DNA of 20,727 nucleotides. Source: an uncultured Lachnospiraceae bacterium. Its GTDB lineage: Bacteria > Bacillota > Clostridia > Lachnospirales > Lachnospiraceae. A program made the translations under genes and the position numbers. The notes under the pieces are model-generated. The model had not been told where the DNA came from and did not search any database. It saw nothing but the letters and a program-made list of their open reading frames with translations. Below are positions 1-5,774 of this stretch, in pieces (the stretch's first letter is position 1; each line of letters begins with the position of its first letter). Location of the stretch: assembly GCA_900551235.1 (NCBI GenBank), contig URUU01000042.1, positions 1 to 20,727 of the forward strand. Direction: 5' to 3'.

Positions 1-2
1 AT

Positions 3-272
3 GCGGAAAGTCTGATAAAACCAGATATTGAAGTGTCAGAAAGTACGATAAAAATTGTGCTGCCGGTATTTGAAGCGAATGTTAATTTAACTGAAGATGA
101 AAAAGCAATTTACAAATTCTTAAGTAAGACGATGTTGAAACCAATAAGTGAAATTGCACCATATGTCCCATTTGGTAAATCGAAAACAACACAATTGTTG
201 AAGAATATGGATAAAAAAGGTGTGGTTACAGTTGAAGAAAAAGGCAGAGGAACAAAATATATAATTAAGTGA
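3..272 (+). CDS. C-terminal fragment of a probable AAA_4/AlbA-type ATP-binding transcriptional regulator (5' end outside the window)
   Basis: The frame is open from the left edge, so the gene starts outside the window and only its last 89 residues are present. The fragment begins with residues like the end of the AAA_4 (HATPase_c-like) module of AlbA-domain proteins, where a PDIEV-type strand leads into a KIVLP strand. It then continues into a helix-rich segment resembling a winged helix, with a conserved-looking KSKTTQLLKNM recognition helix and a GRGTKY wing. An in-frame GTG at 33 could be read as a start, but no ribosome binding site supports it, so I read it as internal. Proteins of this type are predicted DNA- or RNA-binding regulators, often found in accessory regions. 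The family assignment rests on pattern memory of a short tail and is only moderately sure. Confidence 0.55.
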   Translation, partial: AESLIKPDIEVSESTIKIVLPVFEANVNLTEDEKAIYKFLSKTMLKPISEIAPYVPFGKSKTTQLLKNMDKKGVVTVEEKGRGTKYIIK

Positions 273-306
273 GATGGAATGCAACAATGATAAAAGTGTT
301 ATTCAT

Positions 307-335
307 CTGCCACGGCACTCCAGTTTTACTATAAT
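307..335 (+). promoter_or_regulatory. Candidate sigma-A promoter of the first putative small RNA
   Basis: A perfect -10 box TATAAT lies at 330-335. A weak -35 box CTGCCA (4 of 6 matches to TTGACA) lies at 307-312, with exactly 17 bases between them. The predicted transcript start is near 342. The -35 is poor, so the call rests mainly on the -10 box and spacing. Confidence 0.4.
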
Positions 336-341
336 GCAGGG

Positions 342-504
342 CTTTGCAAAGTGGGGTAGAGTACGGTGAAATATGGCAGGAAGTATTGGAATTACTACGG
401 TTTAGACTACTAAGGCTCATGGCTGGAAGTGGGATAAAGGCAAAGGTGTTGGGAGGATTCCTTAGTAGTAAGGGACTACTTGCAGGCAATGTAGTAGATT
501 TTTT
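342..504 (+). ncRNA. Candidate structured small RNA of unknown class
   Basis: About 160 bases lie between a promoter-like pair and a terminator-like hairpin with no credible reading frame. A perfect 10-bp inverted repeat pairs ACTACTAAGG (406-415) with CCTTAGTAGT (460-469). The 44-base interior is rich in G and A. I do not recognise the family. It could instead be decayed coding DNA: one frame reads YGRKYWNYYGLDY and then stops, and another reads AHGWKWDKGKGVGRIP and then stops. The call is tentative. Confidence 0.3.
475..504 (+). terminator. Terminator-like hairpin with T6 run
   Basis: ACTACTTG (475-482) can pair with CAA-T-GTAGT (487-495) with one bulged T and a CAGG loop. After three bases comes TTTTTT at 499-504. 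The stem is modest and AT-rich, so termination efficiency is uncertain. It would end either the putative small RNA or transcripts from the upstream gene. Confidence 0.45.
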
Positions 505-537
505 ATTGATGGAAATGCGGAAAAAATATAAAAACTA

Positions 538-566
538 TTGCAATTTTTCTGAGTTTTGAATATACT
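538..566 (+). promoter_or_regulatory. Sigma-A promoter of the abiF-type RNA and Abi_2 gene
   Basis: The -35 box TTGCAA (538-543) and the -10 box TATACT (561-566) are separated by exactly 17 bases. The expected start point is near 573, just before the structured leader. This is the only promoter seen for the Abi_2 gene and, by position, for the GT-C gene that follows it. Confidence 0.65.
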
Positions 567-572
567 ATATGT

Positions 573-636
573 AACAGAGTTGCCCGAAGTCTTTTGGACA
601 TTGGGGACCAAGCTGAGTCGTGTACTCAGCTTTTTT
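573..636 (+). ncRNA. Candidate abiF-type small RNA upstream of the Abi_2 gene
   Basis: A transcript of about 64 nt is predicted between the promoter at 538-566 and a terminator hairpin. Stem 1 pairs 583-592 with 596-605: three C-G pairs, then G-T and A-T, one A-A mismatch, then G-C, T-A, C-G and T-G around a TTT loop. Its loop-side TTGG (594-597) is also complementary to CCAA (608-611), so a pseudoknot or alternative fold is possible. The last element is the terminator stem at 611-631. The known abiF RNA motif is a conserved structured RNA found upstream of Abi_2/AbiF genes in Firmicutes, and published work describes it as an RNA antitoxin. Position, size and layout match that motif, but the family match itself was not computed. 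Confidence 0.6.
611..636 (+). terminator. Intrinsic terminator or attenuator directly before the Abi_2 ribosome binding site
   Basis: The 8-bp perfect stem AGCTGAGT (611-618) and ACTCAGCT (624-631) has a CGTGT loop and runs into a T6 tract (631-636). The Abi_2 Shine-Dalgarno starts only six bases later. Most transcripts from the promoter would therefore end here as a small RNA, and read-through would give the protein-coding message. Confidence 0.8.
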
Positions 637-654
637 ACGTTAAGGAGAGATTTT

Positions 655-1593
655 ATGGATTTGAAAAAACCATTGACCTTTGATGAACAGTTAGATAAGT
701 TAATAGCTCACGGGATGATTGTCGCTGATAGAGAAAAAGCAAAAGATATATTAAAAAGAGTAAATTATTATCGTTTTACGGGTTATGCTTTGCAATTCAG
801 GCAAGAGCCTTCTGGTAGTAACTATATTGAAGGAACTACTTTTGAAACGGTGTATCATTTATATAAAGTAGATGAAATATTGCGTGATACATTTCGGCGA
901 TATATCGAAAAGGCAGAAGTATATTATAGGACGCAGATAGCATATGGATTTTCAATAGCCAAATGTACGGAAGCTCCGTATGATCAACATTACGATGAAA
1001 ATAATTTCTATAACAAAAAGGGTTACAAGGAAGTTATGGAAAATTTCAGCAGGGAGAAAAATTATTACAAAGATAGTCTGATTGTGAAACATCACAAGAT
1101 AAAATATTCCAGCAGAATGCCGTTGTGGGTTATTGTGGAATTAATGTCTTTTTCTAATATGTCTAAATTATATAGTTCTATGTATTATTCAGAAAAAGAT
1201 GCTATTGCCCACATGGTTGGTGTTGGAAGAGATACATTAGAAAATCATCTGCATTGTTTATCAGTTTTGCGAAACAAATGTGCACATGCGGCCAGAATGT
1301 ATAATACAGATTTTAATCCACCCGCAAAGTTTACAACGTCATTTTTGAGAAAACATTCAGAAATAAAGAACAACTCATTATTTGCGTATACGCTTGTATT
1401 GTTAAAAAGATTGCCAGATGAGGGTAGTAAAGCGAGCGTTGCAACACAGACCGCGTCGTTTCGGAAAGACACTTGGTCTGTGATGCTGCAATCAAACAGA
1501 TCAATACCAGAAGATACGCAGAAGAATTTGAGGATGATCACGATGAAGTTCTGTGTTACGGGATTTCATTTTTCAGAAAAAGATGTAAAGTGA
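655..1593 (+). CDS. Abi_2 (AbiD/AbiF) family HEPN-domain abortive-infection protein
   Basis: This 312-residue protein belongs to the Abi_2 family, whose members act in phage-abortive infection or as RNA-cleaving HEPN toxins. The N-terminus carries the family signature RVNYYRFTGYAL (residues 35-46), and R92 lies in a conserved-looking RTQI helix. The catalytic HEPN motif RNKCAH (206-211, R-N-xxx-H) follows, with the usual downstream AARMYN. The length is normal for the family. The start at 655 is chosen for the AAGGAGAG ribosome binding site at 642-649. The same frame is open back to 556, but that part is the terminator hairpin and small RNA. AbiF proteins are known to pair with an upstream RNA, and such a candidate sits at 573-636. 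The next gene starts 7 bases after the stop, so co-translation is likely. It is AT-rich like its neighbour, consistent with an accessory locus. RNase activity is inferred from the motif. Confidence 0.88.
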   Translation: MDLKKPLTFDEQLDKLIAHGMIVADREKAKDILKRVNYYRFTGYALQFRQEPSGSNYIEGTTFETVYHLYKVDEILRDTFRRYIEKAEVYYRTQIAYGFSIAKCTEAPYDQHYDENNFYNKKGYKEVMENFSREKNYYKDSLIVKHHKIKYSSRMPLWVIVELMSFSNMSKLYSSMYYSEKDAIAHMVGVGRDTLENHLHCLSVLRNKCAHAARMYNTDFNPPAKFTTSFLRKHSEIKNNSLFAYTLVLLKRLPDEGSKASVATQTASFRKDTWSVMLQSNRSIPEDTQKNLRMITMKFCVTGFHFSEKDVK

Positions 1594-1600
1594 GGAAAAA

Positions 1601-2971
1601 ATGAATACAGCGAATAAAAATAAAGTTTTACGATCATATATAATTTCTTTTCTGATATGTTATATAATATTTATTTTGACAGAAAGTTTGTACAGAACAG
1701 TCCCGTGGCGATATGATACAGGAGATTATTGGTCAAGAGGAGAAACTCTTGTAAAAAATGGATTTCTGTTAAACAGTATAGATGGATTTCGAGGATATGT
1801 TTATCCGCTGTATTTAGCGGTTATAAACAGGATTGGAAATAAGATGGCCTGGTATGTTATGAACCCGGCAATTATCAGTGTAATGTTATTGTATATTATA
1901 TCGAAAAATTTTGAGTGCAGGAAAGAGAAGGAGTTTATTACAAAAGTAACCGTTGCAGCAGTACTTTTCTGCATACTCTTTACAGGAAACATTGCATTTC
2001 CGTTGTCTGATATGCTGCCATTACTTTGTATATGTATTGCTTTGACCTTTTTGTCAGAAGGAACGCAGGAAAAGGGAAAAAAGAAATTTGTATATTCGTT
2101 AGGTGCTGGTGCTTTTGCATATTTTTCTTATAATATAAGAACAATTTATCTGTTTGCAATACTGGGTTTGCTCATATTATGTGTTGCGATGAACATAAAG
2201 AACAATAAGAATAGACATAATATAGAAAATATTATAGTGGAATTTGCAGGAATTGCACTGGGAATATTGGCAGCAGGCATTCCTCAGGCAGTTATGAATT
2301 ATAAAAATTTAGGCAGTCTTAGTATTGGTGTTCCAACAAACGGTTTAATGTTACAGCAGATGTTCTGGGGAATTAAGTATCAGAGATATGATACTTATAT
2401 GCCACGGATAACAGATGCAGCTCATCCGAACCCACAGATATATTTTACAGATGCAGCAGGATTGAAGATATTAGAAGAAATGAATTTAGATTCTTTTTCA
2501 ACGTGGGGCGATTTTTTTCGATTATTTATTCGTCACCCAATCGATGTTGCGGCAATCTATATCAGGCATTTTATAAATTTTATCTTTCCGTGCTGGCCTG
2601 AGGTATATGTAAGAAATTTAAATTCTTCGAAATGGCTGCTGGGAGTAATCGGATTTTCAACCCTTTTTATCAGTGTTCTTTCGATTGTCCTGAATAGTTG
2701 TAAATCATGGAAAACTTTAGGGCGGCTGACACCGGTGCTTGTACCATCTATATTGATCATTCCTGGTGCTGTTGAATACAGATTTTCGATAGGGATTTAT
2801 TCCTATTTTATCATGAATCTGTGCTTTAATATTGACTGGAAAGGATTTGTACTAAAAATAAAAGAGAACTGGTGGAAAATATTGCTGGTCTATATTATTA
2901 TATTGGGATTATGTTTGGCTATATGGTCGAGCATGTTATCAGGTGAAGCAATAACGCCGTTGACGTTTTAA
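1601..2971 (+). CDS. Polytopic GT-C-fold (GT39/ArnT-like) glycosyltransferase family protein
   Basis: This 456-residue membrane protein has about ten hydrophobic segments, the first at residues 11-31. Directly after it lies an acidic loop, RYDTGDYW (D39, D42). This is where lipid-sugar-dependent GT-C transferases (GT39, ArnT and PMT types) place their catalytic acid and bind polyprenyl-phosphate sugar. A central extracellular loop (about residues 235-310) and a hydrophobic C-terminal half complete the usual GT-C layout. The substrate and acceptor cannot be read. The start at 1601 has GAGGAAAAA just upstream, overlapping the end of the Abi_2 gene, and no separate promoter is visible. Expression therefore probably depends on read-through from the small-RNA promoter at 538. 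It lies near, but is separately promoted from, the glycosylation cluster downstream. The GT-C assignment is from topology and the acidic loop and is reasonably sure. The exact family is not. Confidence 0.7.
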   Translation: MNTANKNKVLRSYIISFLICYIIFILTESLYRTVPWRYDTGDYWSRGETLVKNGFLLNSIDGFRGYVYPLYLAVINRIGNKMAWYVMNPAIISVMLLYIISKNFECRKEKEFITKVTVAAVLFCILFTGNIAFPLSDMLPLLCICIALTFLSEGTQEKGKKKFVYSLGAGAFAYFSYNIRTIYLFAILGLLILCVAMNIKNNKNRHNIENIIVEFAGIALGILAAGIPQAVMNYKNLGSLSIGVPTNGLMLQQMFWGIKYQRYDTYMPRITDAAHPNPQIYFTDAAGLKILEEMNLDSFSTWGDFFRLFIRHPIDVAAIYIRHFINFIFPCWPEVYVRNLNSSKWLLGVIGFSTLFISVLSIVLNSCKSWKTLGRLTPVLVPSILIIPGAVEYRFSIGIYSYFIMNLCFNIDWKGFVLKIKENWWKILLVYIIILGLCLAIWSSMLSGEAITPLTF

Positions 2972-2991
2972 AAGTTAATATGCTTATTTCG

Positions 2992-3020
2992 TTGACACTC
3001 GTTAGTTTATTTCATATAAT
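2992..3020 (+). promoter_or_regulatory. Perfect-consensus sigma-A promoter
   Basis: TTGACA (2992-2997) and TATAAT (3015-3020) match the consensus at all twelve positions with an ideal 17-base spacer. The transcript should start near 3027. This is the best promoter in the window, and it lies upstream of a terminator-like hairpin rather than after it. Confidence 0.85.
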
Positions 3021-3054
3021 AACAAAAGAAAACAGATTACACACAAAGACAGAG

Positions 3055-3091
3055 CATGGTCTGTTGTAACGCACAGCAGACCATGTTTTTT
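3055..3091 (+). terminator. Terminator-like hairpin in the leader of the CNNM-type transporter gene
   Basis: CATGGTCTGTTGT (3055-3067) pairs with ACAGCAGACCATG (3073-3085) over 13 bp with one T-G wobble and an AACGC loop. A T6 run follows (3086-3091). It could end transcription from the upstream GT-C gene. Because the promoter at 2992 lies before it, it must also attenuate the downstream gene or define a small RNA of about 65 nt. A weaker competing stem, GACAG (3048-3052) with CTGTT (3061-3065), overlaps the left arm. Confidence 0.75.
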
Positions 3092-3114
3092 AACAAGGAG
3101 GTTTTTTATTTATC

Positions 3115-4356
3115 ATGTCCAGTGACTCGATTTCATTGGTTATTATTCTGGTCTGTCTTATTTTATCCGCATATTTTTCGGCAACAGAGACAGCCTTTTC
3201 CACGATGAGCCATGCACGTATGAAAACCATGGCAGACAAGGGTGACAAGTCCGCAGCACTTGCCCTGCATCTGGCGGATAATTATGACACATTGCTTTCT
3301 GCCATTCTGATCGGAAACAATCTGGTCAATATCCTGCTTTCTTCGATCGCAACACTGTTGTGTGTCAAATTTTTAGGAGAACAGACAGGTGCGAGCGTTG
3401 CCACTGCATCGGTTACGGTTGTGGTACTCATTTTCGGTGAGATTTCACCGAAAAGTATTGCAAAAGAATCACCGGAAAAGTTTGCCATGTTCTCCGCACC
3501 GTTTATCCGTGCCCTGATAGTGATTTTAAAGCCGTTTATCTGGCTGTTTGCCCAGTGGAAAAAGCTGCTTGTCAGGATGTTCAACAAATCGTGTGATGAA
3601 CGTGGTATTACGGATGAAGAACTGATGACCATTGTGGAAGAAGCAGAACAGGAGGGCGGGATCGATGCCGATGAAAGCACACTGATCCGAAGTGCGATCG
3701 AATTTATGGATCTGGAAACCAGTGATATCTACACACCGCGTGTGGATATTGAGAGTATTCCGCTCGATGCGACCAAACAGGAGATTGCGAAGATGTTCCT
3801 GGATACCGGATTTTCCAGACTTCCGGTTTATGATGATGATATTGACCACATCGTAGGTATTGTGAATCAGAAGGATTTTCATAATTTTATTTATCACACT
3901 GACCGACCACTGAAGGATATCATCCGTCCGGTGCTGTTTATCACACCGACGATGAAAATAGGCGTTCTTCTGAAAAAGCTTCAGGAGAGCAAAACACATA
4001 TTGCGATCATTCTGGATGAATTTGGCGGAACCGAAGGTCTGGTTACGATCGAAGATATCATCGAAGAGCTGGTCGGTGATATCTGGGATGAGCATGATCA
4101 TGTAGTAAAGGAGATTGAGAAGATTTCGGATCATGAATACCTAATGAGTGGTTCAGCAAACATAGACAAAGTATTTGAACTGCTGGACATTGAGAAAGCG
4201 GTGGATGTCAATACCCTGAGTGGCTGGATCATGGAAGAACTGGGACAGATCCCGAAAGAAGGCGACAGCTTTGTAAGTGATGGCGTGAAAGTGATCGTTT
4301 TGAAGATGGATGACCATCGCGTAGACAAAGTAAAAGTCTGTCAGGAAAATCATTGA
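3115..4356 (+). CDS. CNNM/CorC (hemolysin C) family divalent-cation transport protein
   Basis: This 413-residue membrane protein has the complete CNNM/HlyC-CorC arrangement. A DUF21 transmembrane domain (residues 1-150) has the signature SATETAFSTM (22-31), a GNNLVN turn (67-72) and GEISPKS (108-114). A tandem CBS pair follows (about 206-325), including TPRVDIESIP and DEFGGTEGLVT (301-311). A CorC_HlyC domain ends the protein (about 335-410). Family members, such as MpfA of Staphylococcus, export or regulate magnesium and related cations and sense nucleotides through the CBS pair. The start follows a perfect AAGGAGG (3095-3101) at an unusually long 13-base spacing. Expression is set by the consensus promoter at 2992 and the hairpin at 3055-3091. 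The sugar gene cluster begins 27 bases after the stop with no visible terminator, so read-through into it is likely. Confidence 0.92.
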   Translation: MSSDSISLVIILVCLILSAYFSATETAFSTMSHARMKTMADKGDKSAALALHLADNYDTLLSAILIGNNLVNILLSSIATLLCVKFLGEQTGASVATASVTVVVLIFGEISPKSIAKESPEKFAMFSAPFIRALIVILKPFIWLFAQWKKLLVRMFNKSCDERGITDEELMTIVEEAEQEGGIDADESTLIRSAIEFMDLETSDIYTPRVDIESIPLDATKQEIAKMFLDTGFSRLPVYDDDIDHIVGIVNQKDFHNFIYHTDRPLKDIIRPVLFITPTMKIGVLLKKLQESKTHIAIILDEFGGTEGLVTIEDIIEELVGDIWDEHDHVVKEIEKISDHEYLMSGSANIDKVFELLDIEKAVDVNTLSGWIMEELGQIPKEGDSFVSDGVKVIVLKMDDHRVDKVKVCQENH

Positions 4357-4383
4357 TAATTTTTAATCTGGAGAGGAAAAGGG

Positions 4384-4815
4384 ATGAACAAAAGAGAAGT
4401 CAGAATGCTGGAATTTCCGCAAAAAGGAGATGAAAGGGGACATCTTGTCATTGTAGAAGGGATGAAAGATGTTCCCTTTGATATAAAAAGAATTTTCTAT
4501 ATTTACGGATCAGATAAAGATGTGGTAAGGGGACAGCATGCAAACCTGAAAAGCCAGTTTGTTTTGGTCAATGTTGCCGGTAAAAGCAAGGTCCGGGTAA
4601 AGGACGGCCTGGGAAATGAAGCGGTATTCAGCCTGAATCGTGCACATACCGGTATTTATCTTCCGGAAATGGTATGGAAGGATATGTATGATTTCAGTGA
4701 GGATTCTGTATTGCTGGTATTGTCCAGTGAGCATTATGATCCGGAGGAATATATCAGAGATTATGATACTTTTGTTAAAATGCTACAGACAGAAGAAAAG
4801 AGAGAAAAAGAATGA
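4384..4815 (+). CDS. FdtA/QdtA-like (WxcM-like cupin) dTDP-4-keto-6-deoxyglucose 3,4-ketoisomerase
   Basis: This 143-residue single cupin matches the sugar 3,4-ketoisomerase family. These enzymes move the keto group of dTDP-4-keto-6-deoxyglucose from C4 to C3 ahead of transamination. Visible family motifs are RGHLVIVEG (19-27), PFDIKRIFYIY (31-41), RGQHANLKSQFVLVNV (49-64), WKDMYDFSEDSVLLVLSS and the C-terminal YDPEEYIRDYDTF. The usual catalytic HxH pair (RGxHAH) is here H52-A-N54, so the second histidine is replaced. From memory this variant recurs in Firmicutes homologues, and stereochemistry may differ. A GGAG site lies just before the ATG. The stop overlaps the next start by ATGA (4812-4815), giving translational coupling. 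Whether the product leads to a Fuc3N or a Qui3N sugar cannot be decided from sequence. Confidence 0.85.
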   Translation: MNKREVRMLEFPQKGDERGHLVIVEGMKDVPFDIKRIFYIYGSDKDVVRGQHANLKSQFVLVNVAGKSKVRVKDGLGNEAVFSLNRAHTGIYLPEMVWKDMYDFSEDSVLLVLSSEHYDPEEYIRDYDTFVKMLQTEEKREKE

Positions 4816-5774
4816 AAGTTTCAATCGTAATACCGATTTATTATAACGAGGATAATCTGCGTCCCCTTTATGCAGATATAAAAGAAAAAATTATTGACAA
4901 AATCGATTATGATTACGAAATAGTCATGGTTAATGATGGTTCAAAAGACCGCAGTTATGAGGTTATGCAGGAACTGGCAGGTCAGGATCCCAACATAAAG
5001 ATTGTCAGTCTGTCACGTAATTTTGGTTCACATGCAGCTATTTTGTGTGGACTGGAAAAATGTACTGGTGATTGTGCAGTGGTAAAGGCGGCAGATCTTC
5101 AGGAGCCTACGGAGCTGATCCTTAAAATGGTTGAAAGCTGGAAGAAAGGCAATAATGTTGTACTTGCAGTAAGGCAGGACAGGGAAGAAAGTTTTGGAAC
5201 AAAACTGTTTGCAAATACATATTATTGGATGGTCAGAAAATCGGCATTGTCCAATATGCCAAAAGGTGGATTTGATGTGTATCTGCTGGATCAGAAAGTT
5301 ATCCGGGTATTGTTGTCACTGGATGAGAGAAACAGTGCACTTACCGGACAGATTCTCTGGAGTGGTTTCAAGACAGAAGAGATCCCTTATGTGCGTCTGG
5401 AACGAGAAATCGGAACGAGTAAATGGACATTAAAAAAGAAAGTACGTCTGGTGGCAGATACTCTGTTCAGTTTTTCAACACTGCCGATCACGCTGGTTAC
5501 TATGATTGGAACGCTTTCCTGTATCGGTGCGGTTATATGGGGGATTGTTGTTCTGGTATGTAAGATCATGGGAATGATTCAGGTAAGCGGCTGGACAACC
5601 TTGTTTATTTTCAATCTGTGCAGTTTTGGAATTATTATGGTAACACTTGGTATTCTTGGAGGGTATTTATGGAGAACCTTTGATGCATCCAGAAACAGAC
5701 CGACTTATATTGTTGAAGATGAAAATACATTAGATCAGGAAAAAGGAGAGAACAAACATGAAGATCATGCCTAA
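4812..5774 (+). CDS. Family 2 glycosyltransferase, GtrB/CsbB-like (polyprenyl-phosphate sugar synthase)
   Basis: This 320-residue enzyme has a GT-A domain (residues 1-225) followed by two membrane helices (about 234-258 and 268-290). This is the layout of GtrB, CsbB and DPM1-like enzymes that load an activated sugar onto undecaprenyl phosphate at the inner membrane face. Motifs are IVIPIYYNED (5-14), VNDGSKD (40-46), SRNFGSHAAILCGLE (68-82) and the metal-site region AADLQEP (93-99). The first Asp of the canonical DADLQ is Ala here, while D95 is kept. The donor is inferred from the flanking genes to be a dTDP-aminodeoxysugar. It overlaps the ketoisomerase by 4 bp and the aminotransferase by 17 bp, so the three are very likely one transcript. 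It partners logically with the GtrA-like and YfhO-like proteins downstream. Confidence 0.9.
   Translation: MKVSIVIPIYYNEDNLRPLYADIKEKIIDKIDYDYEIVMVNDGSKDRSYEVMQELAGQDPNIKIVSLSRNFGSHAAILCGLEKCTGDCAVVKAADLQEPTELILKMVESWKKGNNVVLAVRQDREESFGTKLFANTYYWMVRKSALSNMPKGGFDVYLLDQKVIRVLLSLDERNSALTGQILWSGFKTEEIPYVRLEREIGTSKWTLKKKVRLVADTLFSFSTLPITLVTMIGTLSCIGAVIWGIVVLVCKIMGMIQVSGWTTLFIFNLCSFGIIMVTLGILGGYLWRTFDASRNRPTYIVEDENTLDQEKGENKHEDHA

Larger units (their letters stand above)
273..654. other. 382-bp non-coding region with two promoter-hairpin units upstream of the Abi_2 gene
   Basis: No convincing protein gene is seen here. A 71-codon frame (344-559) and a minus-strand frame (265-489) have no good ribosome binding sites and no recognisable motifs. 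The stretch contains two successive promoter-like pairs (307-335 and 538-566). Each is followed by a potentially structured transcript ending in a hairpin with a T6 run (475-504 and 611-636). The second unit leads directly into the ribosome binding site of the Abi_2 gene. Confidence 0.6.

Noticed and set aside
265..489. 74-codon minus-strand reading frame
   Set aside because: It has low-complexity serine/proline composition, no ribosome binding site, and overlaps the structured region on the other strand.
344..559. 71-codon plus-strand reading frame
   Set aside because: It has no ribosome binding site and no recognisable motif, and it runs through the T-run hairpin and into the next promoter. 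It is better explained as part of a non-coding region.
556..654. Upstream extension of the Abi_2 reading frame to an earlier start
   Set aside because: These bases contain the predicted -10 box edge, small RNA and terminator. The AAGGAGAG site and family-typical N-terminus support the ATG at 655.
3282..4353. Several long minus-strand frames opposite the CNNM gene
   Set aside because: They are antisense shadows of a clearly conserved gene, and their protein sequences show no family motifs.
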